From assembly GCA_002104945.1 (NCBI GenBank), contig MCFH01000008.1, positions 798,501-862,500 on the forward strand: a DNA stretch of 64,000 bases, read 5' to 3'. Made by a program: the position numbers and the translations under genes. Shown piece after piece: positions 1 through 13,571 of the stretch; the first letter of the stretch is position 1; every line of letters begins with the position of its first letter. This DNA is from Piromyces finnis (Eukaryota > Neocallimastigomycota > Neocallimastigomycetes > Neocallimastigales > Neocallimastigaceae). The notes beneath the pieces are model-generated. The model searched no databases, was not told the origin of the DNA, and was given only the letters and a program-made list of their open reading frames with translations.

Positions 1-1340
1 ATGCATTAGTATTCACTTTCTATTTTTTGTTAATTTTAAAATTTATTAAATTATATTACTTGAAAATGTAAAGTTATTTAATTTAATATGTTGCTCTTCA
101 TATTTGTGACTTTCTATATATAATAAATATCCACACTCAGCATAGGAATTTGTAAGGACAGTATCACTTATTCTAGATATAATTAAATAATTAAATAAAT
201 ATTATAATTTATTCTTAAATTTCTTTTTTTTTTTTTTTATAATGTTTTTTATATTACTCAAGGATTAATCCATAACCGTATATTAAAGGTTGTGGACTTT
301 CAACGTTAATATTTTCGAATATTGTATTAATAAATATCAGTTTGTCCATTTCTGAGTTTGAAGAAAAAAGTGCACCCACTCTTTTCTTTGGATTTAAATA
401 AGTTTCTTCATCTATATCTGAAAAATAGCCTTTTTAATATATTTATAATAAAAATAAGAATTATTATTTAAAATTTATCTTTTTATGTTTATATATATGT
501 TTAAATATTGATATAATTACAATTTTCGAAAATAAATTTAGAAAAATGTGATTGAAATAATCCTCTATTTTTAATAAATCTTGTATTTTTAAATTTTATT
601 GCTGCATTATCATATAATTGAGAATAAGATAAAGTCAGGTAATTATGATAAACATGTATAATTTTTCGTTTATTATTACTTTTTAATTATTATTTATATT
701 AATAAAAATATTATATATGTTAATAATGTCCTAATATTAAAAATAAATATTTTAAAATTTAAAAATAAAAATAAATAAATAATAATAATAAATACATAAA
801 TTCAGTATTGTTAAATTGAATTTGTGGATCTACTTTAATTTTTTTACTGGAGGTGAAATTCAATAGTATTAAATCATAATTATTATTTTTAAAGGAACAA
901 TTATTTATATATACATGAAATTGTTCTGTTTTCGATGTGATAGCTAAAATATAAACAAATGATTCTAATTCCTGATTAAAATTAGTAAAGATAATATTTT
1001 CAAATGTCAATGAATAATTATATTCTGTTGAAAATTTGAAAGGACCTTTTCTTCCTTGATGATTATAATCAAATACGGTTCCATTTATGTTACCAATTAA
1101 TGATACATTATTAATTAATGAAATATCAATACTAAATGCCTCAATTAATGTCATATTATAATAATCATCTACAAAATTTATGATTAATTCTTCATCTTGA
1201 TTATTATTTATTAAGTTTTTTAAATTATAAAAATTATCATCGTTATTTTTTACTTTTATTAATTTTGCATTTACATATTTTAAATTGAATTTATTTAAAA
1301 TTATTGAAAATATAAGAATGTAATAGATAGATATTTTCAT
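1..1340 (-). CDS. Secreted beta-helix-like protein, 3' part beyond the window edge
   Basis: Exons on the minus strand: 796-1340, 521-678, 258-417, 60-172 and 1-19, running off the left edge. All four junctions keep the frame (donors GTATTT, GTAATT, GTAATA, GTAATA). About 331 residues are visible. The N-terminus has a lysine followed by a hydrophobic stretch and a likely signal peptidase site near 'VNA' (residues 22-24). After it come irregular repeats of the type 'FENIIFTNF', 'INNCSFKNN', 'FKNTRFIKN', 'FIFENCNYI', 'FINTIFENI' and 'LNNFTFSKV', each about one turn of a right-handed parallel beta-helix, with many N-x-S/T sites. This is typical of large extracellular beta-helix proteins. No catalytic motif is visible, so I do not assign an enzyme activity. 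The gene could be a surface adhesin or a polysaccharide-binding protein; its length and C-terminus are unknown. I am confident of the exon structure and less sure of the role. Confidence 0.8.
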
Positions 1341-2924
1341 ATTTAAGATATTTATAAAATAAATATTGATTTAATTGTAACTTTTAAAAGAATATCATTT
1401 CAATTTTCAATATAATTTTTTTTATTAAAAAATAATAATTAAAACATAATTTTATTTTCCTTTTAAAATAAAAAACATATAAAAGTTTCATAATAATTAA
1501 TATATGAAACTTTAAACTTCATTAAAAAGCACGTTTTGTCTTAGTCTTTTTATTTTGAATATGAGACTTTTTTTTTTTAATAATTTAAATTATTTAATTT
1601 TTTTTATATTAAAATTTAATATAATTAAAAAAAAAAATCTAAAACTTTAAAAAATAGTAAAATGTTAATAATTATTAATGAATGTATTATTTAGGATTTG
1701 GTTTTATTTTTAAGTGTATTTCAGTATTTCATTTGATTCATAATTTTTCCTTTTCATTTTTTATTTTATTTATTTATTATTATTATTATAATTATTATTT
1801 ATTCAACTTTTAATATAGATATAATTAAGTTCTATATTTTAGTCTGAAATTTAGTTTTTATAATTATTATAAATTATAAATATATTTATTAAAATGATCT
1901 GCTACAGTTTTAACAGTTATTTTATATTAAAAAAATATAATACTAAAACATTGAAATATTTATTTGTTTCATGTTAAAATACTTTATGAAATTAAATGTT
2001 GAAAGATCTTGATTAGAAATTTAATAAAAATAAAAACTATATAAAATACATATATTAAATAAAGTAAATTTAATAGAGTTCTTTTTTTTTTTTTTTTTTA
2101 ATTAAAGTGAATTATAAAAAATTAATATAAATTATTATTTTTTTTTTTTTATGAATTATGTGATAATTGTAAGGCTTTCATATCTATATACTATATGTAT
2201 AAAGTTAATTTAATCAATTGAAATAGGAAAAAAATAAATAATATACTTTTCGGTTATATTTCATGTGTTTTCCGATAAATATCATGACAAAATAATTAAA
2301 GTAATAATGATTCACATAAAATTGGAAACTAACTTATTATATAATACATTAATGGCAATACAATAATGTATATGCAATATGCAATGTAATAGATAATAAA
2401 AAATTATTTAATAATCATCAACCATTTATATTAGTTGAAATATTATTTTATAATAAAATGAAAAAAAAAAAATTTTTTTTTTCAATATTAACTTTTTATT
2501 TCAATCGACTGTTTATTTTAAAGATTTGTAAATAATAAGGTAAAAGACAAACTTTTAAACTCCTTTGTAAAAATATAAAATAATTATTAAATATAAAATA
2601 AAGAAGGTAATTCAATATAATTAAATTATAGTAAAAATTTAATTATATTCCGAATAAATAAATAAATAAATAAAATAGTAATTATGTAGATTTGATATTT
2701 ACATATTTTTAAATAGGAATAAAAATCTTTTTTTATAATACAATATAATAAAATAAACAATAAATATTATTAAAATGATTATAAATAGAATATAATTAAC
2801 CTTAATTATATATTTTTTATTTTATATATAATAATTTATAATAATAAAAATAAATAAATAATAAAAAAAAAAAAAAAAAGGAATATATACATTATATTAT
2901 ACCATACTAAAAAAATAAATAAAA
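1341..2924. other. Intergenic region between two divergent genes
   Basis: AT-rich spacer upstream of both the minus-strand beta-helix gene and the plus-strand HVA22 gene, so it should hold both promoters. It contains poly-A/T runs (for example 2083-2099 and 2459-2482) and an 11-bp inverted repeat at 1482-1513. I see no coding exon or RNA gene. Confidence 0.6.
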
Positions 2925-3659
2925 ATGAATTATAGTGACGATACTCAAGCTATATCTAAAATTCTTTCAGTTTCGATTGATCATGTAGTGGCAAATCCAA
3001 ATTTCGCAAAACCTTCATTAGAAGCATTTAGAAACTTTTTACTTTCATTACAACAAAGTTTTATTCCAAAATTAGCAAAAATCGAACATAAAATTTGTTC
3101 CAATGTTACTTTTTCTCAATTATGCGAAAAAATTAACTGTCCTAAAAAATATGGATTTTTAAGTTTATTAGCTATTTCTCTTTTTTCAGTTTCATCTTAT
3201 ACTCGCTATTTATGGTCAAAAAGACCTCGTCTTCTTTCCGATGTCCTTGCACTTGCAGGTCCAGGAGCTTCCTGTCTTAAATTAATATACTCAGAAAGTT
3301 TATCTAATGCTTCTTTAACAGATGATGAAGAATATTCATCAAGTAATTATTTAAACAATTATAATAATAACAATAATAAAGAGGTTATCTCCACTAAAGA
3401 TAAATACAAATATTGGGTAGTATATTGGTTATTCTATGGTGTTTTCCATATTACTGATAATATGGTAAGTGCAAACACTCAAAAAGCTTTAAAGAAATAT
3501 GGAAATAAATCTAGTAATCCATATTGGTATTATTGGCTCTTAAAAATTATATCTATTTATTGGGCTGGTTATAATAATGGTAACATTACTTTATATCAAA
3601 AGGCTGTTATTCCATGTTTAAGAAAATATTATGAATTATCAACAAAAAAACAAAATTGA
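2925..3659 (+). CDS. TB2/DP1/HVA22 (REEP/Yop1) family membrane protein
   Basis: Single-exon gene of 244 residues. The family consists of reticulon-like hairpin proteins that shape tubular ER. The conserved core begins at about residue 98 ('RPRLLSDVLALAGPGASCLKL') and resumes after a low-complexity Asn-rich insert (residues 141-153). The second part reads 'YKYWVVYWLFYGVFHITDNM' and then 'YWYYWLLKIISIYWAGYNNG' and 'LYQKAVIPCLRKYYE'. This matches the family pattern of a YWVV segment, an LK-type helix, a proline-containing helix and a terminal 'LY-KFLRPFLRK' signature. The extra N-terminal region of about 80 residues is helical and carries no motif I recognise. The protein is longer than yeast Yop1, and the Asn insert lies between the two hydrophobic parts. 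The start is the first ATG in an A-rich context. Family assignment is fairly secure; orthology to a given REEP is not. Confidence 0.8.
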   Translation: MNYSDDTQAISKILSVSIDHVVANPNFAKPSLEAFRNFLLSLQQSFIPKLAKIEHKICSNVTFSQLCEKINCPKKYGFLSLLAISLFSVSSYTRYLWSKRPRLLSDVLALAGPGASCLKLIYSESLSNASLTDDEEYSSSNYLNNYNNNNNKEVISTKDKYKYWVVYWLFYGVFHITDNMVSANTQKALKKYGNKSSNPYWYYWLLKIISIYWAGYNNGNITLYQKAVIPCLRKYYELSTKKQN

Positions 3660-5197
<1,538 letters not shown>

Positions 5198-8100
5198 TTA
5201 TTGTATTAACGAATAGAGTGACAGTTTATTTATTTGACTTTTGTTATTAGTATTATCATTTAAAGACATAATTTCCTTATTTTGAGATTGATTAGTTGTT
5301 GATAAAGGTTGTAATGGATTAACATTTTGTAAAGATTCATAAAGTCTTGGATTTCTTTTATCCTGTATAATTGGCTTATTTAAATCATTTTCAAAATTTA
5401 TTGAAGAATTAGGAGACATTGTATCTGTATTATTATAAAGATAGGGTTTCTGATAAGTTTGGTAACTTTGATTACTATTGTTATTATAACTATTGACATT
5501 ACTATTGTTGTTCTGATTATTTATAGTGGTAAGATCAACAGTATTGTAATTTATATTATTACTGTTTGAATAATCAAATTCATTATTTTGTACCTCAAGG
5601 AGACTATTATTTTGAAGATTATTTTTGGTTGCATTTTGATTAAATAATGTGGAAGCATCTAATATTTCATCCTTATCCTTATCCAAATTTAATATAGAAC
5701 TATCTTGTTTAGTTTTAGGAAAAGATGATATATGTGGACTCGATTTTGGATTTATATCAGTTGTTTCTTGCTTATCAGTAGCCATTACTAGTTTATTATT
5801 ATTAGGGAAATTAGATAATGAATTTGATCTATTTATTTCTATTTTTTTAATATTAAATATAAAATTAAGAAATAAAAAGAAATATTAAATATTAAAAATT
5901 AATTTTTGAAATTTTACTTTAAATAATAATAATAATAATAATAATATTACCTAAATTCTTTAAATCATGATTTGGTGATATAGAATAGTCATTTGATTTA
6001 TTGGCCTTAACAGAACTAAGTTCAACATTAAAACTAGCTTTTTTTAATAATTCATTTTTATTAGAAGATGATTTATTGATTAATGGTAATTTATTTGAAG
6101 AATTATTTTGAAGTTCTGATATATATAATGGTGCATTTTTATTATTGTTATTAGTATTATTCGATACCATTATTTTTTCATTCTTTAAGGAATTTGATAA
6201 TGAATGAAAAGGTTGTGTATTGAGTTCATTAGATTTGTTAATTAATTGATTAAGTTTCATAGCATTTGCATTTGTGAGGTCTGAAAGGTGTTGACCCTTT
6301 TGCATTAATACTGCAGAAGAAGTTGGGATATTTATTGGATGATGATTGCTTTCTATATTTTCAATTTTATTTAAATCATAATCATTTTTAACATAAGAAG
6401 ATGATAATGGTGGAATATAGGAATGAAGAGTTGGTTCCTGATTTTTAAATGTCTTTTGAGTATTTAATTGTTGTTGATTTTGATTATAGTTATAATAACG
6501 AGGAGATATTTGTTGAGAAACTGTTGATTTATTTTGAGAATTACTATATAAGGATGAAAGATATGGACTCAACTTATAATTATTTATACCATTATAGTTA
6601 TGCTTAATATACAAATCAGGATTAGGATTTATAGTATAAGATGACATTGGTATTGGTGGCAAATCATTGAAAATACCAGAGTTTGGCGAATTCTAATAGT
6701 GTTAAATAATTTAATTATAATAAAAAAAAAAGTTTATACAATGTTAAATTAATATAATTATGTCGTTTTTAAATTTTTAAGAATTAAAATTAAAAAAAGA
6801 AAAAAATATTATATTTATAAAATTCAATCTTTACTATATTTGCATATTCCTGTTTCAAAAGTTTAAATTCATTTTTAAGTTGAGAATTTTTATATTCTGA
6901 AATTTCATGCTCTTTTCTAATTTTTTCAATATCTTTAATTAAATTCATGTTATCAACTTGAAGTGCATTTATTTCAACATCTTTTTGACTAATTTGTTCT
7001 AAAAGTGCTATAACTGTTCCTTCTAATGATTCTTGCTTTATTCGTGATATATCATTAATGATATTTTTTTGTAATTCTTCATTATATTGTATATTTAAAC
7101 TATTTTTAGTAGTGTTTCCATTAATAATGCTTGTAATATATTTTTCAAAATCTTCTGTTAATGTTTGAATCTTTTTATCTTTATTCATAAGCTTTTGCTC
7201 ATATATTTTTGTCTTGTTATAAAGATTATTATACTTTCTAGTCCAATTTTCAATTTCATTTTCAAATGTTAATATTTTAGATTGAGTTTTTGTTTGAATG
7301 TTTACTTGTTCATCCTTGACTTGATTAATATAAGAACGTAGGTTACGATTAATTTCAATTTCATCTTGATAAACTTGATACAATTCATTATTTCTTATTT
7401 TTAACATGTACATTGCAGTTTGATCAGAAGATATTTTCATTGAATTAATAACCTCATCTTTTGTTGCAATATTTTTAATGGCATTTCTTAATAATTCTAT
7501 TTCTTTTTCTATATCTTTCATATCATCTAAAGCATAATGACATCTAGTGATAAGTTCTTCCTGTTCATTAATTGTCTTCTTTAGTCTATTGATTTTATTA
7601 TCTTTTAGTTTAATAGTATTATATATTTTATTATAAACTACTTTATCGGCAGATTCCAACTTAAAAGATAAAGAAGAGATGTTGGATTCATCATCTTCAT
7701 TCTTTTCATTTTCATTTTCTTGATTCTTTAAAATATTTTTTAAATCATTTACTTGCTGATAAATAACTTCATTTTGCATTGTGAATTTATGAATATTCAT
7801 ATTCATAGCTGTGAAGTCCTCTTTAATATTTGATGGTATGTATGTTGATTTACTATTAATTTCTATTTGTATTTAGTATAACGTAAGTATATGAAATAAT
7901 TATATATATAGTATACAAAAAATAGTTAAATATTTACAAAAGTTTAAAAGATTATTGGTTTTACACATAAATTTATATTTAAATATTTATACAATAATTG
8001 ATATTAATATTTATTTTTTATATTACCTTCAAATTTTTCTAATGTTTTTTTAAAGAAAGGTTCTAATACTTCTATATATTTATCCATTTGTTCAATGTAT

Positions 8101-10052
8101 TGAATAATAATTTGTTGGATTTTATCATTTTCAGCTTGTTCAGCTTGGAAAGAATGGTCATCATATGCAATCCATTGTTTTATTTTTTCAATATCATTTT
8201 TAAGGCGTTGTTGATCCATTATAATCTTATTTTGGGATTTTTGAAGATTATTACTTTTTTCGATAATCTTTTCTGAAGCCAGTGGCTCACACTCAAGTTT
8301 AATATTATTTTCTGAAATAATAGAATTACTTTTATTTATTTTACACATTTCCTGCCAGTCAATAATTACTTGATTTGACTCTTGGAAAATTTCAGAAACT
8401 TCATTATATAAATTCATTAATAATTTTTGAACCATTTTTGAGGATTTTCTAGTTGGTTGTAATTCTTCGATGGAAGAACTTGAAGTTTTAATATCAGATA
8501 ATGATGGATTTTGACCTTGCTCATTATTTATATTATCATTTTGTTTTATATTATCATTTTTTGGATTTTCATTACTTTTATTGGTGGTATAAATAATATT
8601 CTTATTATCGCTAGTACAGTTAGTGTTATTTAATAATTCATTTTCTTTTTGTTTCTGAAGCATTTCATAATACAAACTTTCTATTGATTTTAATTCCTTA
8701 ATTCTATTACCTAGATCTTCGGTTGATTTTACTTGCAAATCTTCCATGATTTTTCTAATATTAACTAAATTGCTTTCTTTTTCCTTTAAATTTTTATAAA
8801 GTTCATTATAATTTTTTTGAAAATAATCTATTCTCTTTTTAATAGTATCAAATATTTCATAAGATTGTTTTATATTTGAAGATGTCATAACATCAGTAAG
8901 TGGAATAAAAGAATTTAAAAATGGTGATAAAATATTACTATCATCATCTAAATTAGGTGATTCTGGCAGTGGTCTATAAGGATATGAATTATTTGCTAAA
9001 GATACGCTAACATTTGTATTTGAAAATTTTAATAAAAATTCATCTAATTTATGTAAATTATCGAGATATATTGAGCATGTTTTTTTCAATTCATCGTTTT
9101 CTTTTACCATGTCCATATAATTTTTTTGCAATAAAAATATTCCATAACTATTATTTCCACTATTATCCTCATTTGCTGGATTGTTTTCATTAGTTTTTAA
9201 TTCATTTAAATAGTTATCCCTATCTTTTTGAACAGCTTCTTTAATACATTTATTAATGGATGCTTTAGTATTTTCTAATTCTTCTTGAAGCATCCATTTT
9301 TCTTTCGAAAGAGTATCAATGTTTTGACGCTGAACATTAAGTTGTTGATTTTTTGTTGTCAACTCTTCTTTAATATCATCAATTGCTTTTTTCATTGAAG
9401 TACTTTGTTCTGATAATTTGGACTTTTCTTTTTCCATTTCCTGGAGATTTAATATTAATTCTTTGTATTTTTCCATTATTTCAGCTTTTTGTTCAGTTAA
9501 AACTTCCAATGATTCTGTTAATACTTCTTGGTCATTTACAATCTTTTCATTTAATTCACGATTTCTTTTATTTGTATCATGTATTTCTCTTAATAATTCT
9601 GAATTTTCCTCCTCTAACTGATTAATTTTATTTTCATACTGTTTTATCTTTAATTCTAATTCTTCATTATTGGATTGCTTTATTTGTTTTTCTTCATTAT
9701 TATATTGACTATTTGAAGTATTAAAATTAAAATCATCCATAATTTGATGAGTTATGTTTACTATTTTAATTTCAGCATTATTGCCATTATTATTTCGAAA
9801 ATTACTATTATTGTTGGTATTATTATTACAATTCTCAATATTTTCAGCTTTCAATGATTCGAAATTATTTGAATTATTATCTGTTTGACCACTTGAACTT
9901 CTGCTCATTGATGATTGATTTGTGGATCCATTTAAAAAACTATCTTTTTTCTCTTTTTTAAAACGATTTAATGTTGCTTTAGCTTTTGCTAATTTTTGCT
10001 CTCTACTAAGAGAATCAAAAATTGGACTATCGGAATTTGTATTATTACTCAT
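5198..10052 (-). CDS. Large coiled-coil protein, golgin-like
   Basis: Four exons on the minus strand: 8027-10052, 6835-7862, 5951-6692 and 5198-5838, giving 1478 residues. All junctions keep the frame. Residues 15-35 form a basic amphipathic helix ('SREQKLAKAKATLNRFKKEK') like the N-terminus of GM130/Bug1 golgins. An Asn/Ser-rich linker follows, then a coiled coil (about 125-275), a second helical region (about 400-675) and a long coiled coil encoded by exon 2 (about 700-1015). The C-terminal 460 residues are low-complexity, rich in Asn, Ser, Gln and Pro, without a GRIP or PACT domain that I can see. A role as a Golgi tether or a cytoskeletal scaffold is plausible, but only the N-terminal helix supports it. 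Exon 2 begins with 'INSKSTYIPSNI', which restores a smooth reading through the junction. It could also be a spindle-pole or cortical scaffold. Confidence 0.75.
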
Positions 10053-11284
10053 TTTTGTTTATTGTTTAGGATATCTATATATAATTATAACATATACTAA
10101 TATATTAGAATAATATATCATATTTTTTATTATCAATTTAAATTATTGTATACCTTTTTATTGGTATTTCATAATATAACAATTTATTTAAATAAAAATT
10201 TTGTTTTTATTCTATATTATTATTTTCATTTGTTTGAATTATCCTATTTTTTTTTTTAATATTAATTATATATTTTTAATGTTTTAATTTCATAATTTTA
10301 ACATTAAAAGATATTTTATTGAATACAGTGAATAGTAATGATATTTTTAGAGAAAGATTTCCTTTTGATATTGAAAAATATAATACTTATTAATGTCTAA
10401 ATAAAAACTGAAAAAATATAAAAAAATTATTTATTTATTTTTTGGATAAATAAAAATGTAAAATCATTAACAAAATTAAATATATATATATATTTTAATT
10501 ATAAATAAAGTTAAATATATATAGATATAAAATCAACAAATAATATTTTATTAATATTTGTTTGGAATAAAAATTTAGTATGTATTATACCTGTATTTAA
10601 ATAGTTTTTCCTTTTTTTTTTTTATACAAAATATATTATACATATATACATATAAATTTAAAAAATAGTATATGAGCATATATAGTAAAAATAAAAAAAG
10701 AGAGAAATAGATAAGGGAAATATATTAAGTGACTATATAAAAAAAAAGGTTTATTAAATTAGTATTAACTGGCATTATTAATCGTAATTATACTGTTTTG
10801 TTTTAATTGGAAAAAAATCTTTAATATTTTTTTTTTATGTAACACAAACTTCATTAAAATATTAAAATATCAATATTATTATAAACATCAAAAATTTAAT
10901 AGTAGATTTAAAGTACAAACTTATTAATAAAGTATTACATAATGTATAAAGAATAACCCAGGTTTTTTTTTATATATTAGTCAAATTATAATTAATATAT
11001 CTTTGGAAAAATTTATATTTATTAAAATTATTCCAAAAAAAATTTCCCCTATATTTTTTAGCCTTTAAGTATTACAATTTTTTTTTTTTATTTTGGGATA
11101 AATTTGACAATTAAATAATACCTCTGAAAGTAAAATTATAATAACAAATATAAAATATTGATTTCTTATTTTTCTTTTTTATAAAGATTATAATTATAAT
11201 CTTTATAAAAAACGCTATTTGAAATATCATATTCTTACAATCATTTATTTATTATATTATATAATATAACAAGAATAATATTCG
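10053..11284. other. Divergent promoter region, golgin-like gene / PEX19
   Basis: AT-rich spacer of about 1.2 kb between the start codons of two divergent genes, so it must drive both. The only striking element is a perfect 38-bp palindrome at 11175-11212 close to the PEX19 start. No exon seen. Confidence 0.6.
11175..11212. promoter_or_regulatory. Perfect 38-bp palindrome upstream of PEX19
   Basis: Two 19-base arms with no spacer, centred between 11193 and 11194; the inner core is AAAGATTATAATTATAATCTTT. It starts with six T and ends with six A, and mismatches begin immediately outside. It lies 72 bases before the PEX19 ATG. It could be a dimer binding site or form a hairpin in the 5' UTR. 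A function is not shown. Confidence 0.5.
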
Positions 11285-13083
11285 ATGTCTGCCCAAAATA
11301 ATAAAATAAACTTTGAGGTCACCGATGATGATCTTGATTCATTTTTAGATGGTATATAAAATTCAAATTTAAAATAGGTTTTTTTTTATTTTTATAGCTA
11401 TTATTATATATTTATAATCTATCAAATATTCAATAAATGAAGAATAATAATAAAAACATAAAAAAAAAAAGAAAATTGCAAAATAATAAATAATAAATAA
11501 ATTTACATCTAAATAGGATTTAAATAATATTTATTAGCTCTTTTTTAAATCAAATTAATTAATTAATTATCCATTATACCAAATATGAAAAAATATATAT
11601 TCTATTCAATAATAAAAAAAAATAGGTGTTTTGGATAATTTTGATAATCAATCAATTCCAACTATTCAACCTGTAAAACCAAAAATCGAAAATAAAGAGG
11701 AATTGAAGGAAGAAAAAAAAGATGATAAACCAGCAGCAGCAGCAGATCCATTTGATTTAGATTTAGAAGGCATTGATGATGAAATGGCAAAACAACTTAC
11801 TCAAGGTATGTTACAGCTCTTACAAGGAATGGATCCAAAAGATGCAGCTGACTTTGAAAGTAATATTGAAAAAATTGCTGGTGATTTAGAAAAAAATTTA
11901 AATGTTAGTGATAAAGAAGCAAAATCAACAAATAAGGGCAAAAAAACCACAACCTCTTTCCAAGATACTATTTCTGAAACTATAAATAATTTAAAAAGTA
12001 GTTCTGATAAAGTCGAGGTATTTTTTATTATTATTATTAATTTTTAAAAAATTATAAGTATAAAATCTATTATAATGATATATTTATAGATTATTTAAAA
12101 AAAATTAATAATATAAATTATTTTAAATAATCATTTGTTAATCTTTTTAACATTAAAATCTATTAATTTATAATTCATATTTTGCAAACAATTGATTTGA
12201 ATAAATAGGCTGAAGTTTCTGAAACAAATAATGATGTTATGGAAAAATTATTGAAGCAAATGGAAGGATTAGTTGATGAAGATTTTTGTGATGTTTTATC
12301 AGGTGTTATTGATCAATTAATGTCAAAGGAATTATTGTATGATTCAATGAAAGATTTATCTGATAGAGTAAGTATTATTAATAATAAAATAGAAAAGAGA
12401 ATTCTAAAAAAAAAAAAAATAAAAAAAAAAAAAAAAATAAAATAAAAAATAAAAAAGCAAAAAAGCAATAATAACAGCTATAAATAATTAAAAATAAAAG
12501 TGGAAAAAAAATTTTTTTAAAACCTTGAAAATCGAATATTAAATAATATAACACTTTATACATTAATACTTAAAAGTACCCATCATGGTTAGAAGAAAAC
12601 AAGGATAAACTTTCAAAGAAGGAAATAGAGAATTATGAAAACCAATATGATTGTTGTAAAAAAATTGTTGATATCTTCGAAAAATACGAAGGAAATGAAA
12701 TTTCTAAGGAAGATAATAAAAATGTTTCCGAATTAATGCAAAAGGTAATATTTTTATTATTAAAATACATAAATTATCAATATCATTGTTTATAATATAA
12801 ATTTGATATTTAATTTGAGTTTATATTTATATTCTTTTTTTTTTTTTTTTTAATAATAGATGCAAGGTTATGGTAATCCGTAAGTATTTTAAAAATTATC
12901 AAAAAATGCATTATTAACTAAATATGATTATTAATTTATATTAAAAAATTATAATATGTATTTCTTTAAATAAATAGACCATCCGAAATATTGAAAGAAT
13001 TAGCACCTGATATGATTGTTGGACCAGATAATATACCAAAACTCCCAGATAATATACCCGAAGGTGATTGCGCTCAAATGTAA
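11285..13083 (+). CDS. PEX19: Peroxin 19, peroxisomal membrane-protein chaperone
   Basis: Six exons: 11285-11351, 11626-12017, 12209-12367, 12577-12744, 12860-12879 (20 nt) and 12978-13083, giving 303 residues, near the human length. PEX19 binds newly made peroxisomal membrane proteins in the cytosol and docks on PEX3. The N-terminal acidic motif 'DDDLDSFLDGVLDNFD' (residues 14-29) is the PEX3-binding region and is assembled across intron 1. The cargo-binding helical domain follows, with 'MEKLLKQMEGLVDEDFCDVL', 'LMSKELLYDSMKDLSDR|YPSWLEENK' (junction of exons 3 and 4) and 'LMQKMQGYGNPPSEILKELA'. The last four residues, CAQM, form a CaaX farnesylation box as in human and yeast PEX19. The assignment is very secure. 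Its presence is notable if the host is an anaerobic gut fungus. Confidence 0.96.
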
Positions 13084-13571
13084 ATTACAGCACATTCAAA
13101 TTCTAAAGGATTAATAAATTGATTGTAATTTTAAAAAAGGAAACAAAAACAAAAACATAAAAATAAACCAAATATATATAATTAATTAATTATATATATA
13201 ATATAAATAAGTTTTATTAAAATTATTTTTAAAAGATTTTTAGCTTTCTTTCTTTCTTCTTTTCCTAATAAATAAATTAATAAAAAATAACTATCAAATT
13301 AATATTAAAACTCTTTCAAAAAAATAAAAATAAAAATAAAAATAAAAAAATTCCTGCAAAGTTTTTTTTTTAATAATTTTTTTTTTTTTTTGTTATTGTA
13401 TTTTGTTTTTTTAACTATACATCCTATAGTTACATAATTCTATTAATATAATATATTAATAAATTTAGAAATTATTATATTAGAAAATATTAAATATTTT
13501 GAGAAATAAATAAAGTGAAGAAAAAAGAAAAAAGAAAAAAAAAAGAAATACTTATTGTTATTATTATTATT
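13084..13571. other. Short spacer between convergent PEX19 and PRP18
   Basis: About 490 bases of A/T-rich 3' flanks for both genes, with poly-T and poly-A runs and an AT-only palindromic stretch near 13172-13200 that composition can explain. No exon seen. Confidence 0.6.

Noticed and set aside
13172-13200. AT-only palindrome downstream of PEX19
   Set aside because: Built only from TA, AAT and ATT runs; such symmetry is expected by chance at this composition.
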